Source of the DNA: Petunia secreta
Taxonomy: Eukaryota; Streptophyta; Magnoliopsida; Solanales; Solanaceae
Direction of reading: 5' to 3'
Length of the DNA: 64,000 bases
Assembly: GCA_029990175.1 (NCBI GenBank)
Contig: JARKIP010000017.1
Location: 13,224,001 to 13,288,000 of the forward strand
The position numbers and the translations under genes were made by a program. Below are positions 1-10,288 of this stretch, piece by piece; positions within the stretch are counted from its first letter, which is position 1; each line of letters opens with the position of its first letter. The notes beneath the pieces are model-generated. The model was given only the letters and a program-made list of their open reading frames with translations. It was not told the DNA's origin and ran no database searches.

Positions 1-413
1 CAAATCTTCAAGGCTGAGTGATAAAATACTGATGTTCAGATATAAGCCTTTAGAGTCAAATGCAAGAGGCTTGGAGACGATTCAAGGGATTATTGCTTAA
101 GTGTCCTCACCACGGGATTCCAGAGCAGATGCTGGGACAGAGGTTTTACATGGGTCTGAATTATAATTTGAAGGAAAATGTGGATGCTTCTGCTGGTGGA
201 ACATCTTTTAGCAAAATTTTTGCAGAAGCTAGACAATTGCTGGAGACAATGGCACAGAACTCGGGCTAGTCAACAAGGGATTCATCTATAGAACTAATTG
301 TTCATTCAGTATGCCAATTGTTAATCCAAAATTCGTCAAAAGATGAGTAGTTGGTTGCAATGATGACTCAATTACAATTGTTGACAAAGAAAATTGATGA
401 AGTAGGAACCAAA
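1..413 (+). pseudogene. Athila-like gag fragment, 5' part (element A)
   Basis: A broken gag reading frame of an Athila-type Ty3/gypsy element. The open part at 60-269 has the family's typical gag wording around WRRFKGLLLKCPHHGIP, then a stop. A further in-style stretch near 361-413 reads TQLQLLTKKIDEVGTKQV, normally found just before the Athila zinc-knuckle region. The frame stops at 413, where LTR sequence of element B begins, and Athila gag resumes at 7680 on the other side of B. The zinc-knuckle stretch expected between the halves is not seen on either side, so some Athila DNA was probably lost with the outer end of B's left LTR. Family assignment is from remembered motif style, not a search. 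Confidence 0.75.
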
Positions 414-885
414 CAAGTTGGTTTAAACAATAGAAGCCACTTAGGGCGAAAGTTGGACTTACACGCGCAAAATAACAAAATTCGGATTGGCTCACAACAG
501 GGGTAGGCGGTCCGCCCACCCCTAGTAGGCGCTCCGCCTCTTTCAAGTTTCCTGAGGGCCACCAACAAGGAGGCGGTCCGCCTCTGTGAGGTAGGCGGTC
601 CGCCTCTCCCAATTTCCAGAGAGTGCACACTTTTTAGGCGGTCCGCCTCTTCAGGTAGGCGGTCCGCCTCTTCCTGAAGCCTCTTGGGGTGTCTCCATTT
701 GTGTCTCTTGAGCCTCTCCAAGTGTCCTAGGTGGTCCTCCTTCCATGGTGCTCCATTGCATAATCATTAAAGTGGTTCCGGAGCTCTCATCATCCATGCC
801 TTTCCAAACTAAGTGTAGGTGAGTGTCTTGTATCTCCTTGGCTTGACTTCGAGTGAATGGTCTCGATGCAATTTGGGTTGCATCA
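414..885 (-). repeat. 3' LTR of element B, truncated
   Basis: This is 472 bp of direct repeat matching 7224-7679. The inner boundary at 885 is set by the LTR start TGATGCAACCC directly after the polypurine tract. The outer roughly 350 bp present in the other LTR is missing, and Athila gag abuts at 413. It carries five copies of the near-palindrome GGCGGTCCGCC. One is an extra copy in a 21-bp tandem duplication around 636-672 that the other LTR lacks. Confidence 0.85.
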
Positions 886-3800
886 TCCTCCCCTTCTTGA
901 GAAGATTTCATCCTCGAAATTAAGGCGTCCTCCTCCAAGGTATCATTACCTACATTAAAAGAAGTCAAGTCACTCACATTGAAAGTGGTGGATACATTAT
1001 ACTCACCGGGCAAATCTATCACATATGCATTGTTGTTGATCTTGGACAACACTTGGAAAGGGCCATCTCCTCTTGGTGCCAACTTCCCCTTCCTATGGTT
1101 CGGAAATCTTTCCTTGCGGAAGTGCACCCGTACCCAATCTCCCTTCTTGAAATCCACCTTCTTTCTTCCCTTGTTTTTCTTGGTTGCTACCTTCTCATAG
1201 GCCTCCTCCAAAGTCTTCCGCGCCTTGGCATGAAGTTCAAGCAATGCCTTGGCCCGAGCTTTACCTTCAAAATCAACAACCACATCCCTTGGCAAAGGGG
1301 TAAGATCAAGGGGAATCAAGGGGTTAAAACCATAAACACACTCAAATGGAGTCATTCCAATCATACGATGCAAAGTGCGGTTATATGCAAACTCCATGAG
1401 TGGTAGCTTATCAATCCAAGTCCCGGCCCTTCCTTTGGGCATAGCTCTAAGTAGAGCTCCCAAAGTCCGGTTCACCACCTCGGTTTGCCCATCGGTTTGA
1501 GGGTGGTGGGACGTGGAGAAGAGCAACTTGGTGCCAAGAGCACCCCATAAACACTTCCAAAAATGGCTAAGGAACTTGGAGTCCCTATCACTAACAATGG
1601 TGCGAGGCACCCCATGCAATTTCAAGACATTATCAATAAACAAGGAAGCTACATGTTGTGCATCATTAGTCTTTTTGCACGGAATGAAGTGAGCCATCTT
1701 GGAGAACCTATCAACGACAACATAAATGCTATCGTGTCCTCCTCTAGCCCGGGGTAAAGCCATCACAAAATCCATAGAGATATCAACCCACGGACTAGTA
1801 AGTACGGGCAAAGGAGTGTACAAGCCATGGTTGTTGGACTTAGACTTGGCCTTCTTGCAATCCAAGCAAGCATTGCAAAAACGTTCCATAAGAGGCCTCA
1901 TTTTCGGCCAATGGAATTGTTCTTTAAGTATGGCCATAGTCTTGTCCACCCCAAAGTGACCCATCAAGCCCCCGCAATGTGCTTCTTGCACTAGCACATC
2001 TCTCCAAGAGGACTCGGGGACACACACTCTCCCATTCTTGAAAATGTAGCCATCTACCCATTGATATTTTTCCACCCTCTCCCCACTCACTAGAGCATCA
2101 TGAATGCTCTTGAGCTTTGAGTCATGCTCATACAAAGATTTTATACTCTCAAAACCCATGAGCCTAGAAGCTAGAGTGGTAGCAAGGGCGAACTTCCTAG
2201 AAAGCGCATCGGCTACAACATTGTCCTTACCCCTTTTGTAATGAATTACATAAGGGAAGGACTCAATGAACTCCACCCACTTAGCATGTCTCTTGTTCAA
2301 CTTCTCTTGGCCTCTTAGATGCTTGAGTGACTCATGGTCACTCTTGATCACAAATTCCCGAGGCCATAGATAGTGTTGCCAATGGGCTAGAGCTCTCACG
2401 AGGGCATACAACTCCTTGTCATACGTGGAGTAATTCAAGGTTGCGCCCTTTAACTTCTCACTAAAGTAGGCAACGGGTTTCCTTTCTTGCATGAGAACAC
2501 TCCCAATACCCACCCCCGAGGCATCACATTCTACCTCAAAAGCCTTCCCGAAGTCGGGCAATTGCAACAACGGGGCGGTACTTAGCCTAATTTTCAATTC
2601 TTGGAAAGTCTTCTCTTGCGGCTCTCCCCAAACAAAGGACTTGTCCTTTTTCACCAACTCGGTGAGTGGTGTGGCAATGGTGCTAAAGTCTCTAACAAAG
2701 CGCCTATAGAAACTAGCAAGGCCATGGAAACTCCTCACATGAGAAACGGTGGTAGGAGTAGGCCAATCTCTAATGGCTTCAACTTTGGACTCATCAACTT
2801 CCACACCATTGACACTAACAACAAAGCCCAAAAAGACAACCTTTTCAACACAACAGGCACACTTCTTAAAGTTGGCATAGAGCTTTTCGGCTCGTAGCAC
2901 TTCAAGGACTTGATTCAAGTGGCCAACATGGTCGCCTATAGACTTGCTATAGATCAATATGTCATCAAAGTAGACGACCACGAATTTGTTGATGAAGGGT
3001 TTTAGCACATGGTTCATCAATCTCATGAAAGTACTAGGTGCGTTGGAGAGGCCAAATGGCATCACCAACCATTCATATAGACCAAACTTGGTCTTGAATG
3101 CGGTTTTCCATTCATCACCGGGTTTCATTCGGATTTGATGGTGACCGGACCTAAGATCTATTTTTGAAAAGACGCTAGAACCACTAAGCTCATCTAACAT
3201 ATCATCCAAACGAGGTATGGGATGTCGATACTTTACCGTGATCTTGTTGACCGCTCGACAATCCACACACATCCTCCAAGTGCCATCCTTCTTTGGAACA
3301 AGGATCACGGGCACGGCACAAGGGCTCAAGCTCTCCCTCACCAAGCCTTTGGTTAGCAACTCATCAATTTGCTTTTGTAACTCCCTTGTGTCTTCGGGAT
3401 TACTTCTATATGCCGGCTTGTTTGGAATTTGAGATCCCGGGACAAAGTCAATTTGATGTTCAATACCCCTCAAAGGAGGTAATCCATCCGGCATCTCCTC
3501 CGGAAACATGTCCTCATAGACCTTCAAAACATTTTCAATGGCACTAGGCAAAGGGTTAGGGTTAGATAAATAATCACTTTCGGAATTTAAAACCGTACCT
3601 TTGTGCACTAGGCATATGAGCATTTTGGTGCCATCATTACCTTTTAAGATCTCACCCGGTTGCATCATGGCACACATGCGACCGGTGGAAGATGGTGGAG
3701 TCTCGGCCAAAGGTTTGGCCACAACCGGGGACTTGGCCTTAGCCGCTTCCCTCAACTCTTTCATGCGCCGATAGTCTTCACTTACTTGCTTTGGGGACAA

Positions 3801-5693
3801 GGGTGTGAGCACAAACTTCTTCCCCTCATGTCTAACCGTGTAAGTGTTAGCCCGGCCATCATGAACCACTTGTTTGTCGTATTGCCACGGCCTACCAAAT
3901 AAAAGGTGGCAAGCTTGCATTGGCACCACGTCAAACATGTGTTCATCTTGATAGTTCCCAATCTTGAACCTAATCAAAACTTGCTTCACGACCCTCAATT
4001 CCCCACACTCGCTCAACCATTGCAAACGGTAGGGACTAGGGTGCTTTAGGGTAGTCAATTTCAATTGTGAGACCAACGTTTGACTCACCACATTCGCACA
4101 ACTACCGGAATCAATGATCATGAAACACACTTGTCCCTTCACTCTACACCGAGCATGGAACAAGTTTTCCCTTTGTTCATCTTCCCTCTCTTCACTCACC
4201 ATGGCTCCCAAAATGCGACGAACCAAAAGGAACATATTAGGATCATCCCCCTCCGTCGCTCTCTCTTCACCCTCACCCTCAACTTCCTCACTCTCCTCCT
4301 CAACATCTCCCTCGGACTCACTTTCCCCCTCATAGACCAACCCATCATCCATCACAATCATTGTTTTCCGGGTAGGGCACTCTTTGGCAAAGTGGCCGTA
4401 ACCCTTGCATTTATGACATTGGAAAGAAGAAGAAGAAGGAGTATTTAAAGTAGTTTTAGAAGTACCTCCAACCTCTTTGTGGTCGCTTCTCGGGGTAGCC
4501 TTCTCAAAAGGCTTCTTCACATCTCGACTCCCACTTGCACCACTTGTGTATAGGGTCTTCCATTCTTTGGGGCGAGTTGTCGGAGTGGTAGTGGTGGTAC
4601 TCCTATAGCGAGGAGCCTTCTCTTCTTTGAGCCACTTCTCGGCCTCAACCGCGGCATCACACACATCTTGTAGAGAGTGGAAGATGTGTAGCCTCAATTG
4701 GGAAGCAATCTCCCTACTCAAGCCACTCTTGAAACGGATGATAGCTTGTTCCTCATCCTCCGTTTCCATATCAAGGGCCATCCGGTTCTTCTCAAAGTCG
4801 TTGAAATATTCATCAACGGACTTGTAGCCTTGTTTCAATTCATAGAGCCTTTTGAGTTGCTCTTGTCGATACTTGGGAGTCACATATTTGTTGTTCATTA
4901 CTTCTTTCAACTCTTCCCAAGTGATGTTCATCTGCAACCCAAGTCGTCTCCTTGATCGCTTGATGGATTCCCACCATGTAGAGGCATAGGATTCAAAGGA
5001 AGCAATGGCATATGTAGCCTTCTTCTCCTCGGGCATATCATTCGTGTCAAAGACCCGCTCCAATTGAACCTTCCACTCTAGGAACGCCTCCGGATCACTA
5101 GTCCCTTTGAAAGGTGGGATAGTGATCTTCACACTATTGAGGTTAGTGTCACGACCCCCATGATATGGTCCCGGTTGACCCCCGTAGTAGTCTTCAACCT
5201 CATCATACTCCCGTCTCAAGCCCCTTCCCATAAAAGCCCTTGGAGGTCCTCGACCTCGCCCACGACCTCCATCTATTTCTCGGCCTCCGTTCATCGCTCT
5301 CCTCTGTGGATAGTGAGCATCAAAATCATCATCTAAACCGAGACCCTCTCCTTCTTGAGCTTCATCAACTTGCTCAAGAGGAACTACATTTCTTCGGGGC
5401 CTTAAGAGTGGGACATCTCCTTGGGGATTGCCCAAGGGTTGGGGAGTGCCCAACGATCTTTCTCTAGCAAGAGTCTCATCCCTCAACCGTTGTCGACGAA
5501 CTAACTCCGCATATTGGTCTGGTTTCATGATTGAATCATCACTTGTGCCTTCATTGGCATCCTTTTGGACACTCGGGGTCCTTTCCTTTTCAAAGACTTC
5601 CATTCTAAGGTTCAAGGTTTTCACCTCGGCCAATAGGCTAGCCAAGACGTCAACGGGAACCTCAATGGTAGTTTTGGCCTTCTCGTCCGCCAT
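651..5693 (-). CDS. Gag-Pol polyprotein of element B (uninterrupted)
   Basis: A 1680-residue retrotransposon polyprotein with no internal stop. In order: gag with an Arg/Gly-rich stretch and the ITIPPFKGTSDPEAFLEWK core; a CCHC zinc knuckle (CHKCKGYGHFAKEC, about 4375-4419); a retropepsin active site Asp-Ser-Gly-Ser at 4101-4112; reverse transcriptase with YFDD at 2961-2972; RNase H starting near 2530; the integrase HHCC finger (about 1845-1955); and a DDE core (about 1480-1790). I chose the ATG at 5691-5693 because the matching Met opens the frame in elements F and G. An in-frame Met lies 8 codons upstream. The frame runs through the polypurine tract and about 235 bp into the 3' LTR, so U3 encodes the TRSQAKEIQ tail. 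I see no chromodomain. It could supply enzymes in trans to the non-autonomous relatives here. Confidence 0.9.
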   Translation of the reverse strand: MADEKAKTTIEVPVDVLASLLAEVKTLNLRMEVFEKERTPSVQKDANEGTSDDSIMKPDQYAELVRRQRLRDETLARERSLGTPQPLGNPQGDVPLLRPRRNVVPLEQVDEAQEGEGLGLDDDFDAHYPQRRAMNGGREIDGGRGRGRGPPRAFMGRGLRREYDEVEDYYGGQPGPYHGGRDTNLNSVKITIPPFKGTSDPEAFLEWKVQLERVFDTNDMPEEKKATYAIASFESYASTWWESIKRSRRRLGLQMNITWEELKEVMNNKYVTPKYRQEQLKRLYELKQGYKSVDEYFNDFEKNRMALDMETEDEEQAIIRFKSGLSREIASQLRLHIFHSLQDVCDAAVEAEKWLKEEKAPRYRSTTTTTPTTRPKEWKTLYTSGASGSRDVKKPFEKATPRSDHKEVGGTSKTTLNTPSSSSFQCHKCKGYGHFAKECPTRKTMIVMDDGLVYEGESESEGDVEEESEEVEGEGEERATEGDDPNMFLLVRRILGAMVSEEREDEQRENLFHARCRVKGQVCFMIIDSGSCANVVSQTLVSQLKLTTLKHPSPYRLQWLSECGELRVVKQVLIRFKIGNYQDEHMFDVVPMQACHLLFGRPWQYDKQVVHDGRANTYTVRHEGKKFVLTPLSPKQVSEDYRRMKELREAAKAKSPVVAKPLAETPPSSTGRMCAMMQPGEILKGNDGTKMLICLVHKGTVLNSESDYLSNPNPLPSAIENVLKVYEDMFPEEMPDGLPPLRGIEHQIDFVPGSQIPNKPAYRSNPEDTRELQKQIDELLTKGLVRESLSPCAVPVILVPKKDGTWRMCVDCRAVNKITVKYRHPIPRLDDMLDELSGSSVFSKIDLRSGHHQIRMKPGDEWKTAFKTKFGLYEWLVMPFGLSNAPSTFMRLMNHVLKPFINKFVVVYFDDILIYSKSIGDHVGHLNQVLEVLRAEKLYANFKKCACCVEKVVFLGFVVSVNGVEVDESKVEAIRDWPTPTTVSHVRSFHGLASFYRRFVRDFSTIATPLTELVKKDKSFVWGEPQEKTFQELKIRLSTAPLLQLPDFGKAFEVECDASGVGIGSVLMQERKPVAYFSEKLKGATLNYSTYDKELYALVRALAHWQHYLWPREFVIKSDHESLKHLRGQEKLNKRHAKWVEFIESFPYVIHYKRGKDNVVADALSRKFALATTLASRLMGFESIKSLYEHDSKLKSIHDALVSGERVEKYQWVDGYIFKNGRVCVPESSWRDVLVQEAHCGGLMGHFGVDKTMAILKEQFHWPKMRPLMERFCNACLDCKKAKSKSNNHGLYTPLPVLTSPWVDISMDFVMALPRARGGHDSIYVVVDRFSKMAHFIPCKKTNDAQHVASLFIDNVLKLHGVPRTIVSDRDSKFLSHFWKCLWGALGTKLLFSTSHHPQTDGQTEVVNRTLGALLRAMPKGRAGTWIDKLPLMEFAYNRTLHRMIGMTPFECVYGFNPLIPLDLTPLPRDVVVDFEGKARAKALLELHAKARKTLEEAYEKVATKKNKGRKKVDFKKGDWVRVHFRKERFPNHRKGKLAPRGDGPFQVLSKINNNAYVIDLPGEYNVSTTFNVSDLTSFNVGNDTLEEDALISRMKSSQEGEDDATQIASRPFTRSQAKEIQDTHLHLVWKGMDDESSGTTLMIMQWSTMEGGPPRTLGEAQETQMETPQEASGRGGPPT
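886..898 (-). other. Polypurine tract of element B
   Basis: On the minus strand this reads AAGAAGGGGAGGA immediately before the LTR start TGATGCAACCC. It is the expected primer for plus-strand DNA synthesis. It lies inside the polyprotein frame. The same tract occurs in elements H and I. Confidence 0.85.
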
Positions 5694-6861
5694 TGTACCT
5701 ACAACAACCAAAAACAAGTAAAGCGATTAGAGTAAAAGCTCTCATTCACTCCCTCATTTTTTCTTGTCACTCGGGTTCACTCAAGTTGGGGTTAGGTTCA
5801 CACAAGCTTGAAATCAATGGCGTACTCGGAGTTGACCAACTTCCTCGCTAATCGATCTAAGTCACAAGAACCAAATACTCTTCGGGAAGAGTGGAGTTAA
5901 TGGGACTCGATTAACGCTAAGCTATTTAGTGAGCACTTGGAAGCAAACAATTAACTACGGATCTTCTTTGAGCTCTCCTCTCCTCTAGGCACGATGTTCC
6001 TAATCGCTCAATGAATTAGTACTAATCGAGTAGGAGTATTACTCTCAAAGTACCAACCGGAAGTAATGGAAGCAAAGAAAACACGAAAACTTAAGAAACA
6101 AACTACCCGGACACCTTCCCAGAGGGAGGCGGTCCGCCTAGGCTGAGGGGCGGAGCACCTCAAGAAAATCCAGAGAGCTGAAGGTTGGGAGGCGGTCCGC
6201 CTACAATGAGGGGCGGTCCGCCTATGGCCTGCTACTGCACGCTTTCAACTCCGGTTCTTGGTTTTTGGCACCCAATTTCTCAATGGTTTTCAAGGGGTTT
6301 TTGATATGTGATGATACCCAAAGTTGTTTTAGACTATAACAAGCAAACCCCAATGGTTTAATCCAACAAACAACCAATACTCAACTTGTTTCAAGAAATT
6401 GAAGCAAGTTCTTCAAAATTTCAAGAACTTCAAGATTCCAAAAATTCGATTTCCATTCCGCTAATCCAAATGATGTTATAGGGGTATCAAAACGATGGGG
6501 TAACTATAAGGAACAATCCTCGATACCAAACAACCAAGAATTCACAACAACAAACAAGTTCTAGCAAATTTTGTGAAACTTCAACTTTTGAGTTTGATTT
6601 TCGAAAATTTGATACACAACTCCAAAACGTGTTTTGTTGGTACCCAATTGTCGGGTTCACATAAACAAACAATCCCCGATAATCAAAACCAACAAAATCG
6701 TAACAACCAACGATTTCTAGCAAATTTTTGGGTTTTCTAGTTTTTGAATTTTTTTCTTCTTTTTCAATAAAACAAGAACAAGAACATGAAAATAAACACG
6801 GAACATAAATGACAAGCACGAAGAGTAGGAAGAGGGTTCGTAAGAACGCAACCCTAGCCTT
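5694..6861 (-). other. 5' leader of element B
   Basis: About 1.2 kb between primer site and gag start, with no convincing ORF. Two parts stand out. Three GGCGGTCCGCC near-palindromes lie at 6124-6225, matching those in the LTR. A block around 5840-6020 is shared with the leaders of G, H, I and D, including the GTGC..ACT.AAATAGC motif (minus strand) at 5921-5936. A pyrimidine-rich run ending in TAG just before the gag ATG resembles a 3' splice site. Confidence 0.7.
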
Positions 6862-6873
6862 GCTCTGATACCA
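6862..6873 (-). other. Primer-binding site of element B (initiator Met tRNA)
   Basis: On the minus strand this reads TGGTATCAGAGC, complementary to the 3' end of plant initiator methionine tRNA. It follows the LTR end after a two-base gap. Confidence 0.9.
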
Positions 6874-6875
6874 AC

Positions 6876-7679
6876 TGATGCAATCGAAAATACGAAAGCG
6901 ATAAAGAGATAAAAACGAGACGAAGACTCACACGATTGTTCGAGTAGCAACGAAGAACTATGTTTCGTTACACCCCAAACGATGGCAAGGATCACCTACG
7001 CTATGCAACTATCCTCAAGAGATACTTGACTCTCGCAAATAGAATGATCAAAGACGGATTGAAGGTCAACTTGGAATCTTCCAATTGAATTCAAGCCAAA
7101 ATGTTTACAAGGGTTCTTGAGAGCAAAGCTCATTTAATGTGTATTCAAAGTGTAGTAAATGAGTTCAAGACCTAATGAAGGCTTTTATAGCCTTCTACAA
7201 ACATGTAATGAAGTGTCTAAAATACCCTTAAGTGGGTTTAAACAATAGAAGCCACTTAGGGCCAAAGTTGGACTTACACGCGCAAAATAACAAAATTCGG
7301 ATTGGCTCACAACAGGGGTAGGCGGTCCGCCCACCCCTCGTAGGTGCTCCGCCTCTTTCAAGTTTCCTGAGGGCCACCAACAAGGAGGCGGTCCGCCTCT
7401 GTGAGGTAGGCTGTCTGCCTCTCCCAATTTCCAGAGAGTGCACACTTTTTAGGCGGTCCGCCTCTTCCTGAAGCCTCTTGGGGTGTCTCCATTTGTGTCT
7501 CTTGAGCCTCTCCAAGTGTCGTAGGTGGTCCTCCTTCCATGGTGCTCCATTGCATAATCATCAAAGTGGTTCTGGAGCTCTCATCATCCATGCCTTTCCA
7601 AACCAAGTGTAGGTGAGTGTCTTGTATCTCCTTGGCTTGACTTTGACTGAATGGTCTCGATGCAATTTGGGTTGCATCA
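6876..7679 (-). repeat. 5' LTR of element B, complete
   Basis: An 804-bp LTR whose ends are TGATGCAA and TTGCATCA on the plus strand. The outer end at 7679 abuts Athila gag. It carries three intact GGCGGTCCGCC copies and one mutated copy (around 7410), and a TATA-like box on the minus strand at 7181-7190. Confidence 0.85.
7181..7190 (-). promoter_or_regulatory. TATA-like box in 5' LTR of element B
   Basis: The minus strand reads CTATAAAAGC. Its position within the LTR matches the TATA-like boxes of the D, G and H LTRs. The assignment is from sequence only. Confidence 0.55.
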
Positions 7680-9532
7680 ACAGCAATGGGGACAGCATCC
7701 TCAGCAAGTACAGTATCGACCTGCAGCACCACAGGGTCAAACAGTGTCATACCAGAGGCAAATTGGGTATAATCAGGAGGCTCAGCATCAAAGATATGTA
7801 CAACCACCACATCCAACAACAGTTCAAAAAGATGACAATTTGGCAAAAATTGAAGGCATGTTTCAGCAGTTGGTGGGTAGTCAAGTCAAAATGCAGGAGC
7901 AACTGATGACACATGACACCACAAGGTAAAACATTGAGACATAATTGGGTCAGATTTCTAAGGCTTTGAACAATAGACCCCAAGGAATATTGCCTTGTGA
8001 TACTATTGTAAATCCCAAGGACCAGGACAACAAGCAATTGATGGCAGTGAGTCTCAGGAATGACAGAGATTTAGATAGAAAGCAAGAGCTTCAAAGGGCC
8101 AACAATGATGATTTGCAGCTTGTACCAGTCATATTAGATATTGATGAGCCTCTTAATTTGACAAAGGTGGAAGTTCAGCAGGCACAGGCTAAAAAACTTA
8201 AGGCAAAAGAAGCTGAACCAACTCCAGAAATAGAAGCAGAAAAGACACATGTGCAAGATACTTCCATTGCCAATGGGAGAAAGAGACCATTTCCTTCCTA
8301 TCCTCAGAGATTAGCAAAGCACCAGAAGGAGGACCAGTACAGAAAGTTTATGCAAATGTTGAAGCAAATTCAAGTGAATATTCCTCTAATAGATGCAATC
8401 AAGGAGATGCCAGATATACCAAGATAATTAAAGACTTTCTGTCAAGAAAATTTGACTTTCAGGATTTGGCTATTGTTACATTGACACATGCTTGTAGTGA
8501 AGTTGTGACGCGGCCCGTAGCTCAAAAGTTGACCGACCCAGGTAGTTTCACCATACCTTGCACCATTGGCAATCATACATTTTGCAAAGCTTTGTTAGAT
8601 TTGGGTGCCAGTATTAATTTAATGTCTATGGCTATTTACAAGAAGTTGGGTATTGGCAAAGCAAGGCCAACATTTATGAGCCTGCAATTAGCTGAAAGGA
8701 ATATGAAACGACCTGCAGGGATTATTGATGATGTACTTGTGTAGGTTGATCGCTTTGTATTTCTTACTGACTTTGTGATTCTCGACTGCCAAGTAGATGA
8801 AGAGACCCCTATAATTTTACGGAGGCCTTTCCTAGCTACAGGTAAGGCTATAATTGATTGTGAGGCAAGAGATAAAAATGAGATTAAATGACGAAGAAGT
8901 CATCCTCAATGTGCATAAATCCATGAAAAGACCCAGTGGGTTTTCCAAATGTTCAATGGCAGAGCTGGTGGAATTGACTGAAGTAATAGATAGTATGTAT
9001 TATCCTAGTGATCCTTTGGAGGCATCCCTCCTAAACATGGATATGATTGATGGAGACGACTTGGAAAAGTTGGTCCTTGCACTTGAAGGACAAGGTTACT
9101 GGCATAGAGAGCCCAGGTTTGAACAATTCAACCTGGCTCAACGAGCAACACCACCTGCCAAGCCCTCAATTGAGGAACCACCAAATCTGCAACTTAAGTC
9201 GTTGCCTCCACACCTCAAGTATGTTATCTTGGGACCAAATTCCACTTTACCTGTTATTATTTCATCATCTTTTCAAGATGTGCAGGTAGAACAATTGACG
9301 CAGGTGTTGAAAGAGTGCAAGCAAGCTATTGGGTGGACCATTGCTGATATAAAAGGGATTAGCCCGACGACATGTATGCATAAAATTCTACTTGGGAAGG
9401 GCCACAAACCTTCAATAGAACCCCAAAGAAGGCTAAATCCCAATATGAATGAGGTAGTGAAAAGGAGGTAATCAAGTGGCTAGATGCGGGCATCATCTTT
9501 ACTATATCTGACAGTACCTGGGTGAGCCCCGT
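7680..9532 (+). pseudogene. Athila-like gag-protease-RT fragment (element A, continued)
   Basis: Continuation of the Athila-like frame after element B. It contains a Gln-rich gag C-terminal part (about 7680-8427, with stops), then the protease with the Athila-typical active-site form DLGASINLMS near 8600-8625. A later stretch (8854-9471, continuing to 9532) enters the N-terminal part of reverse transcriptase, with wording such as AGIIFTISDSTWVSP. Stops at about 7927, 8425, 8742 and 9469 make it non-functional. It is cut in the RT domain by the LTR of element D at 9533. Confidence 0.8.
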
Positions 9533-10288
9533 TGATGCAGGGTAAAACAAGTAGAAGCAAACTAAACAATACGCAGAAGCAAGTAAAACGAGATAAAGGG
9601 ATATCAAACAAGATATCAAGAAAATCGAGATTAGGAAGGCAAGAAATAGAAGAAAGAACGAATAAACGATTCACAACATGGATTAGTTATCCAAAAGGGA
9701 GAATTGAAACTCGAACCTTATAATGGTTTAATACTAGCGATGGATCTCCATAGGTTCCAAGTTGAGACATACACGAAGCTTCAAGCTTCGAACTAGAAAG
9801 GCTCGGCCTCTTCTACGTTCTCTCTTCTCTATTCAATAATCAAAGTAAGCTAAATGAAATAAATGCCTAAGGGAGGCTTTTATAATCTCCCTTTACATGT
9901 TCTGAAAGGTCTAAAAAGCCCACAAGTTGGGTTAAAATAATAAAGACCACGTAGGGTCAAAATAGGAATTAGTTTATAAAATTCACCAAAAAATTCTGTC
10001 AAGGTTGATTCAGTGGAGGTGCCCCGGCCGCCTTGCATGTTCTTCAGCCCTCCTTGATTCTGGGCGCCCCTCCCTCAAACCTGGGAGGTCCTCCCACGCT
10101 GAAGCCTTGCTCCCTTCATGACTGGAATGGCTTGAGGTGCCCCTCCTCAAAACTTGGGAGCTCCGCCTTCCCTGTAGTAGTAGCTACACGTCTTCAACTC
10201 CTCTCTCAAGCTCTTGCCCTCCCATCCTTTGCGTCCTTCAAGCTTGGCTGTTGACGGTTGGTGATTGAGCCCAATTTGGCATGCATCA
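9533..10288 (-). repeat. 3' LTR of element D
   Basis: A 756-bp LTR. It starts on the minus strand with TGATGCATGCC right after the polypurine tract and ends at 9533 against Athila RT. A TATA-like box on the minus strand lies at 9877-9884. It carries GC-rich GGTGCCCC and GGCGCCCC-type repeats (10015-10170) where H and I have GCGATCGC. Confidence 0.8.

Larger units (their letters stand above)
414..7679 (-). mobile_element. Element B: CRM-like Ty3/gypsy LTR retrotransposon with intact polyprotein
   Basis: A minus-strand LTR retrotransposon inserted in the Athila-like element. In element order it has a complete 5' LTR (6876-7679), a primer site (6862-6873), a leader of about 1.2 kb, one uninterrupted gag-pol frame, a polypurine tract (886-898) and a truncated 3' LTR (414-885). 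LTR termini are TGATGCAA and TTGCATCA. No target duplication can be found because the left end is missing. The integrase C-terminus and its 'GDGPFQVLSKINNNAYVIDLPGEYNV' style wording (seen here in pieces) resemble the CRM clade of chromoviruses. That clade call is inference. Confidence 0.85.

Noticed and set aside
286..721. Minus-strand ORFs of 114 and 117 residues in the left LTR of B
   Set aside because: They are made of the repeated GC-rich LTR motif translated in other frames. The B polyprotein already covers the end of this region.
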